Shown here: piece by piece, positions 42,602 through 52,057 of the stretch | Position numbering within the stretch: position 1 is the stretch's first letter | Layout: the number at the start of each line of letters is the position of its first letter | Source: Bradyrhizobium liaoningense | Lineage (GTDB): Bacteria > Pseudomonadota > Alphaproteobacteria > Rhizobiales > Xanthobacteraceae | NCBI RefSeq assembly: GCF_018130825.1 | Contig: NZ_JAFCJS010000006.1 | Location: forward strand, 62,001-126,000 | DNA length: 64,000 bases | Direction of reading: 5' to 3' | Notes under the pieces: model-generated | What the model was told of the DNA's origin: nothing | Database searches by the model: none | What the model saw: the letters and a program-made list of their open reading frames with translations, nothing else | Position numbers and translations under genes: made by a program

Positions 42602-45142
42602 CTAGAGCCACAGGATCTGCTTGCGATAGCCGAGATCGTTCAGCAGCGGCGCGGCCGGTCCCTGGTGGAACACGGCGCCGCGCTCCAGCGCGAAGACGCG
42701 GTCGGCGAGCGCCAGCACGAGATCGAGATTGTGCTCGACGATCACGATCGACATGTGCTTGCGGAGCTGGTCGAACACCTTGAACAGCTCCAGCGTCACC
42801 GCCGGCGCGAGGCCCTCGAACGGCTCGTCGAGCAGCAAGAGGCGTACATTGCCGGACATCGCGCGGGCGACCGCCACCATCTGCTGCTCGCCGCCGGAGA
42901 GATAGTCGGCGGCGACGTTCATGCGCTCCTTCAGGCGCGGAAAATAGTGCAGGATCTGCTCTTCGTTCCAGACCACGCCGTCGCTGCCGTCGGTCTTGCG
43001 GGCGAGGCGTCCGAGCGCGAGGTTTTCGCGCACGGTCATGCCGGCGAACAGCCCGCGGCCCTGCGGCACATAGCCGACGCCGCGGCGCGCGATGTCGGGT
43101 GCGGGAAGGCTCGCGATGTCGCTGCCGCGATAGTCGATGGTACCTGATGCGGCCGGCACCAGGCCGGCGACGGTTTTCAGCAGCGTCGACTTGCCGGCGC
43201 CGTTGCGTCCCAGGAGCGCGACGATCTCGCCCTCGCGCACGTCGAGCGCGGCATCGCTGAGGATGTGGCTCTTGCCGTAGAAGGTGTTGACACGGTCGAG
43301 GCGGAGCACGGTGTCGCGCGCATCGGCCGCCTCCAGGCTGCGCCGATGCTCGACTGGAGGAATTCCCTTGCCGGTGTAGATCTCCTGCACGCGCAGATCG
43401 GCCCGCACCGCTTTGGGGCAGTCGGACATCAGCACCTCGCCCTGGTTCATCACGGTGACCACTTGCGAGAAGCCGAGCACGCGGTCGATGTCGTGCTCGA
43501 CGATCAGCACGGGAATGTTGGCCGCGATGTTCTTGACGAGGTTGGAGACGCGCTCGCGTTCTGCTGCGGCAAGGCCCGCCAGCGGCTCGTCCAGCAGCAG
43601 CACCTGCGGTTTTGAGCCGAGCGCGATGCCGAGATCGACCAGCCGCTGCCCGCCATAGGAGAGCTCGCCGCCTTCGATCTCCTCGATGCCCTCGAGCCCG
43701 AGGAATTTGACCAGCGCCGCGGTCTCGGCATGGATGCCTTCGTAGGCGTCGATGTCGTTCCAGATGTTGAAGCGCATCGGCCGCCGCGCCTGCAGCGACA
43801 GGCGCAAATTCTCATAGATGGTCAGTCCGCGAAACAGGTTTGTGATCTGGAACGAGCGCGCCAGTCCCTGGTGGCAGATCGCATTCGCCGGCACGCCGGC
43901 GATGTCGCGGCCCTGCAGGCGGATCGTGCCTTGATCCGGTGCATAGAGGCCGGAGACCAGATTGAACAGCGTGGTCTTGCCGGCGCCGTTCGGCCCGATC
44001 AGCGCATGGATCTCGCCGGCGGCAACGGAGATGCTGGCATTCTCGACGGCGCGGATGCCGCCGAATTTTCGCGAGACGCCGCTGACCTCGAGCACGGTGC
44101 CCTTGAGTGCTTCCGGCCGCAGGAAGTCGGGCAGCGGTAGGCCCTCATAGATCTTGCGGCGGCTCATCGCGGCCGTTTCTTCCGCGGGCGGACGCAGGCG
44201 CCGCATGATCAGCGCACCGATGCCGACAAGGCCGCCGGGCGAATACATCACGAAGGCCACGAAGGTGAGGCCGAACCAGAACAGCCAGTCCGACGTCCAG
44301 ATCGAGAACAGCTCGCGGAACAGGATGAAGAACAGCGCGCCGAGCGCGGGCCCAAGCAGGCTGCGCATGCCGCCGATGACGACCATGGCGAGCAGCTCGC
44401 CGGCGAACGGCACCGAGACGGCTTCGGCGGAGACGAGATAGTTCAGGAAACCGATCAGGGCGCCGGCAAGGCCGGTGACGACGGCCGAGATCACGAACAC
44501 CGCGAGCTTGTAGCGCTCGACCGGGTAGCCCTGAAAGCTCGCGCGCAGCTGGTTCTCGCGGATCGCGACCAGCACATGCCCGAACGGCGAGCGCACCAGG
44601 CGCATCAGCATGTACAGCACGGCGAGCCCGATCACCGCGACCACGATGTAGTAGTTGAGCGCACTGTCGAAGCTGACGGTGCCGATGCCGCCGCGCTTCA
44701 ATCCGCCGAGGCCATCTTCACCGCCGGTGAGGCTCGTCCAGCGGAACGCGGTGGTGTAGACGAGGGCAGCCAGCGCCAGCGTCAGCAGCGAGAAATAGAC
44801 GCCGCGCCGGCGCAGGATCAGCATGCCGATCGCGGTGGACGCAATCGCGACCACGACCATCGATCCCAGCAGCGGCAGCCAGATCTCGCCGGGGAAGAAA
44901 CGCAGCTGGATCAGGCCGGCGGCATAGGCGCCGATGCCGAACCAGGCGCTGTGACCGAACGAGACGAGGCCGGTATAGCCGATGCAGAGGTTCAGCCCCA
45001 TGGTCGCGATCGCAAGGCCGACGATCCAGGTGCCGGTGTTCAGCGACAGGCCGAATGCCTTCAGCAGGAACGGCAGCGCGACGATCGCGACCGTCGCGAT
45101 CAGCAGCGGCTGCAGCTTCGCGGTTGCGGAGGCGACCCTCAT
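42602..45142 (-). CDS. LivM-LivG-LivF fusion of a branched-chain-type ABC transporter
   Basis: The 846-residue protein joins three units normally made separately. Residues 1-315 are a LivM-like permease with about nine to ten helices. Residues 348-585 are a LivG-like ATPase (Walker A GPNGAGKTT at 383, LSYGGQ signature, LLLDEP). Residues 610-846 are a LivF-like ATPase (Walker A GRNGAGKST at 645, LSGGEQQ, LLLLDEP). It should pair with the LivH-type permease encoded just upstream, with which it overlaps by four bases. The binding protein gene heads the operon. Substrates of this family range from amino acids to amides, aromatics and organic acids. Confidence 0.92.
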   Translation of the reverse strand: MRVASATAKLQPLLIATVAIVALPFLLKAFGLSLNTGTWIVGLAIATMGLNLCIGYTGLVSFGHSAWFGIGAYAAGLIQLRFFPGEIWLPLLGSMVVVAIASTAIGMLILRRRGVYFSLLTLALAALVYTTAFRWTSLTGGEDGLGGLKRGGIGTVSFDSALNYYIVVAVIGLAVLYMLMRLVRSPFGHVLVAIRENQLRASFQGYPVERYKLAVFVISAVVTGLAGALIGFLNYLVSAEAVSVPFAGELLAMVVIGGMRSLLGPALGALFFILFRELFSIWTSDWLFWFGLTFVAFVMYSPGGLVGIGALIMRRLRPPAEETAAMSRRKIYEGLPLPDFLRPEALKGTVLEVSGVSRKFGGIRAVENASISVAAGEIHALIGPNGAGKTTLFNLVSGLYAPDQGTIRLQGRDIAGVPANAICHQGLARSFQITNLFRGLTIYENLRLSLQARRPMRFNIWNDIDAYEGIHAETAALVKFLGLEGIEEIEGGELSYGGQRLVDLGIALGSKPQVLLLDEPLAGLAAAERERVSNLVKNIAANIPVLIVEHDIDRVLGFSQVVTVMNQGEVLMSDCPKAVRADLRVQEIYTGKGIPPVEHRRSLEAADARDTVLRLDRVNTFYGKSHILSDAALDVREGEIVALLGRNGAGKSTLLKTVAGLVPAASGTIDYRGSDIASLPAPDIARRGVGYVPQGRGLFAGMTVRENLALGRLARKTDGSDGVVWNEEQILHYFPRLKERMNVAADYLSGGEQQMVAVARAMSGNVRLLLLDEPFEGLAPAVTLELFKVFDQLRKHMSIVIVEHNLDLVLALADRVFALERGAVFHQGPAAPLLNDLGYRKQILWL

Positions 45143-46014
45143 TCGAATTTCTCGATGCGCTCGCCGAGCAGGCCGCGCGGACGCACCAGCAGCACCAGGA
45201 ACATCAGGATGTAGACCGAGGCTTCACCGGCCGCAGGCTCGAAGTGAATGGCGATGCCGCGCACCACGCCGACGAGCAGCGCCGAGATGACGACGCCCCA
45301 GAAGCTGCCGAGACCCCCGATCACGACGACGACGAAGGCGATGGTCATGATCTCGGCGCCCATCGCCGGATGCACCGTGGTGATCGGCGCGAAGAACGCG
45401 CCGCCGAGCGCGGCCATGCCGACGCCGAGCATCACGATCGCGGTCATGTAGGGCTGCAGCCGGATGCCGAGTGCCGCGACCATGTCCGGCCGCTGGATGC
45501 CGGCGCGGACCACGCGCCCGAACGAGGTCTTCTGCAGCAGCAGCCAGACGCCGAGCAGGATCGCCGCGACCACGGCGAGGATCAAGAGGCGATAGCGCGA
45601 GAACAGAAAGTCGCCGACGATCACCGAGCCGCGAAAGCTCTGCGGGATCTCGGTCGAGACGGGCGCAGCGCCCCAGTTCATGCGGATCGCCTGCTCTGCG
45701 ACCATTGCGAGGCCGAAGGTCACGAGCAGGCTCAGAATCGGATCGGCTGTGTAGAAGCGGCGCAGGATGAAGCGTTCGAACAAAATGCCGAGCAGGGCGA
45801 CGGCAAACGGCGAGATCGCCACGGAGGCGCCGAAGCCGAGGCGTTTCGTCAGCTCGACGCAGACATAGGCACCTAACGCATAGAAGGCGCCGTGGGCGAG
45901 GTTGACGATGCCGCCGACCGAGAAGATCAGCGACAGCCCGAGCGCGATGAGCAGGTAATAGCCGCCGAGCACGAGGCCATTCACCACCTGTTCCAGCAAG
46001 AACTCGAACTGCAT
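45139..46014 (-). CDS. LivH-like ABC permease
   Basis: ATG 46014 gives 291 residues starting MQFEFLLEQVVNGLVLGGYY, the normal LivH N-terminus. About eight helices are visible, with the signature GLSLIFSVGGIVNLAHGAFY near residue 30. It forms the second membrane subunit of the transporter with the LivM part of the fusion protein. The gene lies 77 bases after the binding-protein gene. Confidence 0.93.
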   Translation of the reverse strand: MQFEFLLEQVVNGLVLGGYYLLIALGLSLIFSVGGIVNLAHGAFYALGAYVCVELTKRLGFGASVAISPFAVALLGILFERFILRRFYTADPILSLLVTFGLAMVAEQAIRMNWGAAPVSTEIPQSFRGSVIVGDFLFSRYRLLILAVVAAILLGVWLLLQKTSFGRVVRAGIQRPDMVAALGIRLQPYMTAIVMLGVGMAALGGAFFAPITTVHPAMGAEIMTIAFVVVVIGGLGSFWGVVISALLVGVVRGIAIHFEPAAGEASVYILMFLVLLVRPRGLLGERIEKFE

Positions 46015-46091
46015 GTTGCGTCCATCGCTTTGATGAAGAACGGCGCCGGCAGGGCCGGCGCCGTTGACGTCTATCGGCCGGGCCCGTTGCG

Positions 46092-47336
46092 TCAGGCCTT
46101 CATCTCGCAGGGATTCTGCTCCCTGGTCGGATAGATCGTCTCGAGCGGATCGTTTGCCGCCGGCACTGCATCGCCCAGCACCAGCATGTCCCACTGGTCC
46201 TTCATCTGGTCCTTCGGCTTCACCGTGAACGGATAGGCCTCCTGCACCAGCTGGTGATCCCAGCCGCGGAAATAGGCTTTGCGCGCCTTGCCGATGTCGA
46301 ACTGCGACTGCTTCTCGAAATAGGCGATCAGCTCGCTGCTGTCGGTCGACTTCGTGGTGTTGATCGCCTCCGCCAAGAGCTTCAGCGTGACGTAGTCGAT
46401 CCAGGCATGGTTCTCCGGCGGCTTGCCGTATTTCTTGCTGAACGCGGCGACGAAGGCCTTCGAGGCGGGATTGTCCAGCGTGTGATACCAGACCGTCGGC
46501 CAGGTGCCGCTGAGATTGCCCGCACCCGCAGCCCAGGCATCCCCGGTGTTGAGATTGAAGCCGACCAAAGGATAGGGCAGGCCGAACTCGGCATATTGCT
46601 TGACGAGATTGGTCACCTGGTTGCCGGCGAGGTTGCAGCAGACCACGTCGGGTTTCGCTTGCCGCACTTTCAGCAGATACGGGCTGAAATCGGTGGCGTC
46701 GGTCGCGATCAGTTCGTCGCCGATCAGGTTGGCGTCGTGCGTGCCGAAGAAGGCTTTCGCGGCCTTCAAGAGGTCATGGCCAAAAATGTAGTCGGCGGTC
46801 AGCGTGAAGAACTTCTTGCCCTTCACCATGCCCTTCTGCGACAGCGCGGTGCCGACGGCGTTGACCATCACCGTGTTCGGGATGTCGCAGTGGAACGAGT
46901 ACTTGTTGCAGTTCTTGCCGCGCAGCGCGTCCGAGCGCGCGCCGGTCGAGAAGAACACTTTCTTGTTGCGCTCGGCGACCTGCATGATGGTGAGCGAGGA
47001 GGCCGAGGAGATTTCGCCGAGCAGCACCACCGCGCCGTCCTGCTCCAGCATGCGCTGCGCCTTGGTCGCGGCGGTCGCCGGGTTGATCGAGTCCTCCGAG
47101 AGCAGATCGATTGGCTTGCCCAGGATGCCGCCAGAGGCGTTGATCTCTTCCGCCGCGAGCTTCACCCCGAGCTGTGCGTAGCTGCCGATCACGCCGAGGA
47201 AGCCGGTGAGCGGCGTCAGGTGCCCGATCCGGATCTTCTCGGCCTGTGCCCTCACGATTGCGGGAAATCCCAGTGCGGACGCGCCAACGAAGGCTGCGCC
47301 CGCCCGTAACAACGTCCGTCGCGGGTAGCGGATCAT
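46092..47336 (-). CDS. Branched-chain-type ABC substrate-binding protein
   Basis: The 414-residue protein opens with a signal RRTLLRAGAAFVGASALGF that resembles a twin-arginine peptide. The mature part IRIGHLTPLTGFLGVIGSY and GGILGKPIDLLSEDS are typical of LivJ/AmiC/UrtA-like type I binding proteins. It heads the operon with LivH and the LivMGF fusion. The substrate is not clear; the neighbouring ThDP/SDR/cupin operon and IclR gene suggest a keto- or aromatic acid. Confidence 0.92.
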   Translation of the reverse strand: MIRYPRRTLLRAGAAFVGASALGFPAIVRAQAEKIRIGHLTPLTGFLGVIGSYAQLGVKLAAEEINASGGILGKPIDLLSEDSINPATAATKAQRMLEQDGAVVLLGEISSASSLTIMQVAERNKKVFFSTGARSDALRGKNCNKYSFHCDIPNTVMVNAVGTALSQKGMVKGKKFFTLTADYIFGHDLLKAAKAFFGTHDANLIGDELIATDATDFSPYLLKVRQAKPDVVCCNLAGNQVTNLVKQYAEFGLPYPLVGFNLNTGDAWAAGAGNLSGTWPTVWYHTLDNPASKAFVAAFSKKYGKPPENHAWIDYVTLKLLAEAINTTKSTDSSELIAYFEKQSQFDIGKARKAYFRGWDHQLVQEAYPFTVKPKDQMKDQWDMLVLGDAVPAANDPLETIYPTREQNPCEMKA

Positions 47337-47475
47337 GTCTATCTCCTCCCGGGTGCATCGTGCCTCTCTTCAAAACCGGGCATCCGATAATGTGAGAGAT
47401 ATTTTTTTAATGCTGGAGGATAATCCCGAACGCCATTGCCGGTGTCAACCGGCAAAATCGCCGCCTGCGCGCGGT

Positions 47476-48390
47476 TCAGACTTTCTGCGCGAACGCCTTG
47501 TGCGCCCGGTCCTTGGCGCCGAACTCGACCGACAGGCGGTCGGCGGCGGCCTGCACGACCTGCGCGCCGGCGTGCAGCGCCTGGTTGGAGAGGCGCCAGA
47601 TCGGGCCGGAAATGCCGAGCGCGCCGATCACCTGCCCAGTGAAATCGGTGACCGGCACGGCGACGCAGCGCACTTCCGGATTGAACTCGCCGTCGTCGAA
47701 GGCGACGCCCGTGCGCTGCACTTCCGCGATATCGCGCATGAGGACGGCGGCATCGGTGATGGACTTCGGCGTCGAAGGTTTCAGCTCCGCGCGATCGAGG
47801 AAGCGCTTGAGCTGCTCGGGGCGGAGCGAGGCCAGAATGATCTTGCCGAGCGCGGTGCAGTGCGCGGGGCGCACGACGCCGACGCGGTCGGTGAGCTGGA
47901 ACGCGCCGGGGCCGCTTGTGCGCGCGATGACGACGACCGCATCGCCCATCCGCACGGCAAAATGGCTGCTTTCGCCGGTCTGGCGCGACAGCTCCTCCAG
48001 CACGGGGGTCGCGACATTGACCATCTCGATCTCGTCGAGCGCGGATGCGGCGAGCGCGAACAAGGGGCGACCGATGCGGTAGCGCTTGCTGTCCTTTTCC
48101 TGGCGGAGATAGCCGAGCGAGACCAGCGTCTTTGCCAGATGAAACGTGGTGGAGTTGTGCAGCCCGACCAGCTTGCTGAGTTCTGCTAGGCCAATGCCCT
48201 CGCGATGGCGCGCGACCTCTTCGAGGATCGAGAAGGCGCGGCCGAGCGACTGCACGCCGCCGCCGCGCTGCTTGTCGTCGGCCTCGACGTCGCCAGCGGC
48301 GCTGGGTGCGGGGACCAGCTTGGCAATCGCAGCCTTGCGCGGGCTTGCAGGCTTCTCGGTCGTGGGCTTGGTGCGCGATTTCAAGGACAA
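47476..48390 (-). CDS. IclR-family transcriptional regulator
   Basis: The 304-residue protein has a charged N-terminal extension (1-45), then the IclR winged helix (SLGRAFSILEEVARHREGIG, LAELSKLVGLHNSTTFHLAKTL) and the ligand-binding GAF-like domain with HCTALGKIILA and ISGPIWRL. The gene is divergent from the ThDP enzyme operon and lies just upstream of the ABC transporter operon on the same strand, so it probably controls one or both. Ligands in the family are often aromatic or keto acids. Confidence 0.92.
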   Translation of the reverse strand: MSLKSRTKPTTEKPASPRKAAIAKLVPAPSAAGDVEADDKQRGGGVQSLGRAFSILEEVARHREGIGLAELSKLVGLHNSTTFHLAKTLVSLGYLRQEKDSKRYRIGRPLFALAASALDEIEMVNVATPVLEELSRQTGESSHFAVRMGDAVVVIARTSGPGAFQLTDRVGVVRPAHCTALGKIILASLRPEQLKRFLDRAELKPSTPKSITDAAVLMRDIAEVQRTGVAFDDGEFNPEVRCVAVPVTDFTGQVIGALGISGPIWRLSNQALHAGAQVVQAAADRLSVEFGAKDRAHKAFAQKV

Positions 48391-48599
48391 GGCCCCCTTC
48401 TCGTGAATCGTCGTGACTCCGCTGTTGCGACACTAGCACGCAATCGGCGCGAGCTTGGTGTTTCCTCGAGGGGAGACTATCACAATATAAATTGACGTAC
48501 AGCATTATGAGAAATAGGCTCCCGCGGCCCTGTGATGACCGGCCGCGTTCCCCGCATCGGTGCAGAAGAAAGTCGTCGGGCCGAGAGGGAGACGGGTTG

Positions 48600-50399
48600 A
48601 TGTCGAAGAACATGCTCAATGGCGCCCAGGTCATCGTCGACTATCTGATCCAGGAGAAGGTGCCGCAGGTGTTCGGGCTGTGCGGCCATGGCAACATCCA
48701 GTTCATCGACGCGCTGTACGAGCGCTCCCAGGAGATCAAGACCATCTCCGTGCATCACGAGAGCGTCGCCGGTTTCATGGCCGACGTCTATTACCGCGTC
48801 TCCGGCAGGCCGACGGCGACCTTCACCTCCTGCGGGCCGGGCTCGGCGAATTTGCCGATCTCGCTCGCCAACGCCTTCCTCGATTCCGTGCCGTTCATGG
48901 CGATCACCGGCAACGTGCCGACCAGCCAGTTCAACCGCGGCGCATTCCAGGAGATGTACCGGCACCATCAGGCGGACTTCCCGTCCACGGTGCGCACGAT
49001 CTGCAAGAAGGTGTTCCAGCCGACCCGCGGCGAGATGGTGCCGCTCGCGGTGCGGCAGGCCTGGAAGACCATGATCACCGGACGGCCCGGGCCGGTGGTG
49101 GTCGACGTGCCCTTCGACGTGTTCATGGAGTCAGCTGCGGAAGAAGCACCGAAGGCGATCGAGTGGAACGCCAACATCTCCAGCCGCTGCGGCGCCGATC
49201 CTGACGGCGTCGAGAAGGCGGTCGACATGTTGCTCTCCGCCGAGCGGCCGGTGATGCTGGTCGGGCAGGGCGTTCGCTATGGCGGAGCGGCGGATGAATT
49301 GCGCAAGCTCGCCGAACGGCTTCAGATCCCGGTGGCGGCGTCCGCGAGCGGTCTCGGCGCGCTCGACGTCAATCATCCGCTGGCGCTGGGGCTCGTCGCA
49401 CGCGCCGGGCATTACCAGGCCAATCACGCGACCCGTCAGGCCGATGTGCTGCTAGCGCTCGGAGTCCGTTTCGACGACCGCACCTCGAGCTCGTGGATTC
49501 CAGGCTATTCCTTCACGATCCCGCCGACGAAGCTGATCCATGTCGACATCGATCCCGAAGAGATCGGCCGCAACTATCCCGTCGCGCTCGGACTGATGGC
49601 CGACGTGCGCACCTTTCTGCGGCAAGTCCACGCCGAGCTCGATCGCCGCGACAACCTTTTCAAGAAGTCGGATGCGCGCAAAAGATGGCTGGCGCAGATC
49701 GACGGCTATCGCAAGGAGTGGGACAAGTTCGTCGCGCCCGGCTTCTCCGACGACACCACGCCGATCAATCCGCAGCGCGCGGCTGCCGAGATCGACAAGG
49801 CGCTGCCGGAGGACGCGATCCTGGTGTCCGACATCGGCGTGCATCACAACTGGCTGCTCGGCTTCTGCAAGCCGAAGCGGCCGGATTCGCTGATCGGCTC
49901 GATGGGCTTTGGCCCGATGGGCTTTGGCGTCGCCGGCGTGATGGGTGCGAAGTTCGCGGCGCCCGATCGTCCCTGCGTGTCCGTCTGCGGCGACGGTGCC
50001 TTCTTCATGCATGCCAACGTGCTCGGCACGGCGGTCGAATACAATCTGCCCGTGGTCTGGGTGGTCTGGAACAATTACGCCTATGCTTCGATCCGCGGTC
50101 TTCAGCGCGGCTATCTCGGCGGACGTGAGCTCGCCACTGACTTCAAGCATCCTGAAACCGGCGAGCGCTACAACCCTGATTTCGCGGCGATGGCGCGTTC
50201 CTGCGGCGTGGAGGGCGTGCGGGTCGACCGCGCCGGTGACATCGGCGAAGCCATCCGCAAGGGCATTGCCGCCAACAGGCCCTATCTGATCGACGTCGAC
50301 ATCGCCGCCGACGTCAATCCGGCCGGTGCCGGCGTCTGGGAATTGCCGGGCCTCGGTCAGAGCAAGGCCGGCATCGGCACGCGCTTCCAGCCGGGCTGA
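48600..50399 (+). CDS. Thiamine diphosphate-dependent enzyme, acetolactate-synthase-like
   Basis: ATG 48600 gives 599 residues in the three-domain ThDP layout. The cofactor-activating Glu is in VHHESVAGF, a loop TSCGPGSAN follows, and the C-terminal Mg-ThDP motif is GDGAFFMHAN. The middle domain (about 195-340) resembles the FAD-type domain of acetolactate synthase. Possible activities include carboligation or decarboxylation of a 2-keto acid or cleavage of a 1,2-dione. Assignment as IlvB is not justified because no small subunit gene is present and the neighbours are an SDR and a cupin. It starts a three-gene operon divergent from the IclR gene. Confidence 0.9.
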   Translation: MSKNMLNGAQVIVDYLIQEKVPQVFGLCGHGNIQFIDALYERSQEIKTISVHHESVAGFMADVYYRVSGRPTATFTSCGPGSANLPISLANAFLDSVPFMAITGNVPTSQFNRGAFQEMYRHHQADFPSTVRTICKKVFQPTRGEMVPLAVRQAWKTMITGRPGPVVVDVPFDVFMESAAEEAPKAIEWNANISSRCGADPDGVEKAVDMLLSAERPVMLVGQGVRYGGAADELRKLAERLQIPVAASASGLGALDVNHPLALGLVARAGHYQANHATRQADVLLALGVRFDDRTSSSWIPGYSFTIPPTKLIHVDIDPEEIGRNYPVALGLMADVRTFLRQVHAELDRRDNLFKKSDARKRWLAQIDGYRKEWDKFVAPGFSDDTTPINPQRAAAEIDKALPEDAILVSDIGVHHNWLLGFCKPKRPDSLIGSMGFGPMGFGVAGVMGAKFAAPDRPCVSVCGDGAFFMHANVLGTAVEYNLPVVWVVWNNYAYASIRGLQRGYLGGRELATDFKHPETGERYNPDFAAMARSCGVEGVRVDRAGDIGEAIRKGIAANRPYLIDVDIAADVNPAGAGVWELPGLGQSKAGIGTRFQPG

Positions 50400-50440
50400 T
50401 CGCACGCCTTTTCAATCGCCAATTCAGAAAGTGACGGGAG

Positions 50441-51151
50441 ATGGAAATGACGCTCGCAGGCAAGAAGGTCGTCGTGATCGGCGGCTCCTCAGGCATCGGC
50501 CTTGCCACGGCAGAGCTCGCGAAGGCGGAGGGCGCGGACGTCGTCATCGCTTCGCGCAGCGCCGCCAAGCTCGATCCCGTTGCCGAGCGGCTGAAGGTTG
50601 CGGCCATTCCCACCGACGTCACCAGCGACCAGAGCGTCGCTGACCTGTTTCGCCGCACCGGCCCCGTCGATCACGTCGTGCTGACGGCGGCGCAGCTTCG
50701 CACCGGACCGTTCAAGACGGTTGCGATGGAGGACGTGCGCGGCACGATGGAAGGAAAATTCTGGGGCGCCTGGCGCGTGGCGCGCGAAGCCGAGATCCGT
50801 CCGGGCGGCTCGCTGACGCTGGTCACCGGCTTCCTCAGCGTCCGGCCGCGGCCGAACTCGGCGATCATCAGTGCGGCCAATGGCGCGCTGGAATCGCTCG
50901 CCCGGGCGCTCGCGCTCGAGCTTGCGCCGGTGCGCGTGAATGCGGTGTCGCCGGGCGTGATCGATACGCCGATCCGAGCCGCGATGCCGGAGGCGGCGCG
51001 CAAGGAGATGCTGGCGAAGACGGCGGCGGCACTGCCGGTCGGCCGCGTCGGCGTCGCCGAGGACATCGCCCGCCAGATCGGAAGCTTCATGACCAATGGT
51101 TTTGCCACGGGTTCGATCGTCTATATCGACGGTGGCGCACTGGTGAACTAG
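50441..51151 (+). CDS. Short-chain dehydrogenase-like protein lacking YxxxK
   Basis: The 236-residue protein has the nucleotide motif VVIGGSSGIGLAT (11-23), the NAG-like LTAAQ and a C-terminal VNAVSPGVIDTP as in classical SDRs. At the catalytic site, however, the expected Tyr and Lys are I143 and N147 (AIISAANGALES). Classical hydride-transfer catalysis is therefore unlikely by the usual route. It belongs to an atypical SDR branch or works by another mechanism. It follows the ThDP enzyme by 41 bases and precedes the cupin by 11. Confidence 0.85.
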   Translation: MEMTLAGKKVVVIGGSSGIGLATAELAKAEGADVVIASRSAAKLDPVAERLKVAAIPTDVTSDQSVADLFRRTGPVDHVVLTAAQLRTGPFKTVAMEDVRGTMEGKFWGAWRVAREAEIRPGGSLTLVTGFLSVRPRPNSAIISAANGALESLARALALELAPVRVNAVSPGVIDTPIRAAMPEAARKEMLAKTAAALPVGRVGVAEDIARQIGSFMTNGFATGSIVYIDGGALVN

Positions 51152-51162
51152 GGAGCACGATC

Positions 51163-51546
51163 ATGGCCGAGGAGATTGGCGGCGCCTTCATCCGCAACAT
51201 CGCAGAAGTGCCCTGGCGCGAATTCCCCAACCATTTTGGCGGTGCGCTGTCAAAGCCGCTGGTGATGCCGGAGACGGCGGGCTCGCGCCGCATCGACTAT
51301 CGCATCTCGATGTACCAGCCGATGGCCTATGTGGCGCGGCATCATCACGAGGTGCAGGAGCAGGTCTATCACGTGCTCGACGGCGAAGGGTTGATGGAGA
51401 TATCAGGCAAGAACCATGTCGTGCGTAAGCACGATGTGATCTTTCTGCCGCCGGGCGTCGAGCATGCGATCTCGAACTCCGGTCTGACCGACCTCGTCTT
51501 CCTGGTCGTGACCTCGCCGGTGACGGACGACGACAAGCCGGTATGA
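51163..51546 (+). CDS. Cupin-domain protein
   Basis: The 127-residue protein is a single small beta-barrel. Metal-binding cupin motif 1 is visible as ARHHHEVQEQVYHVLDGEG (GxHxH-type with several His and a Glu), and motif 2 as PPGVEHAISN. GGGAG lies before the ATG. It ends the ThDP/SDR operon. It could be a small isomerase, dioxygenase or ligand-binding protein. Confidence 0.87.
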   Translation: MAEEIGGAFIRNIAEVPWREFPNHFGGALSKPLVMPETAGSRRIDYRISMYQPMAYVARHHHEVQEQVYHVLDGEGLMEISGKNHVVRKHDVIFLPPGVEHAISNSGLTDLVFLVVTSPVTDDDKPV

Positions 51547-51558
51547 GCGGCGCGCGGC

Positions 51559-52020
51559 CTATCCGTCGCCGACCAGCTGCGCAAGGCGTTCGAGCAGTGG
51601 GCGTTGTCCTGCGTTGATCTTTTGTTGCGCAGCTTCGATCGTGAACCATTCGGCGCGGTCGACCTCAGGAAAGTGCTGCCGTTTGCCGCTGCGCGGCGGC
51701 CATTCGATTTCGAACGTGTTGCTGCGAATGCTGCCGGTATCGACATCGAGCTCGGCCGCGAATGCGGTGACGATCTTGCCGCCGCGCTGCCTGATCTGAC
51801 CAAGCACGATCAATGGGATCGTCAGTTCAAGTCCAAGCTCTTCGGCAAACTCCCGCCGCGCGGCGATTTCTGCGTCTTCTCCGTCCGCGTATTCTCCCTT
51901 CGGGATCGTCCACGCGCCGAGATCCTTGTTGCGCCAGAACGGTCCTCCGGGATGAACGAGCAGAACCTCGAGATCGCGGCGCTTGCGATAGGCGATGATC
52001 CCGGCGCTCTTCGATGGCAT
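51559..52020 (-). CDS. Nudix hydrolase
   Basis: ATG 52020 is preceded by GAGGGA and yields 153 residues. The Nudix box GEYADGEDAEIAARREFAEELG matches Gx5Ex7REUxEExGU. The first part AGIIAYRKRRDLEVLLVHPGG and TIPKGE resemble diadenosine-polyphosphate or general house-cleaning Nudix proteins. The gene is divergent from the DUF1236 gene. Confidence 0.92.
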   Translation of the reverse strand: MPSKSAGIIAYRKRRDLEVLLVHPGGPFWRNKDLGAWTIPKGEYADGEDAEIAARREFAEELGLELTIPLIVLGQIRQRGGKIVTAFAAELDVDTGSIRSNTFEIEWPPRSGKRQHFPEVDRAEWFTIEAAQQKINAGQRPLLERLAQLVGDG

Positions 52021-52057
52021 CGCAAGTTCCCTCACGGCCTCTGTTCCGGGAAAAACT

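Noticed and set aside
48600..50399. Assignment of the ThDP enzyme as acetolactate synthase IlvB
   Set aside because: There is no small-subunit gene and the SDR/cupin neighbours are unlike an isoleucine-valine operon.
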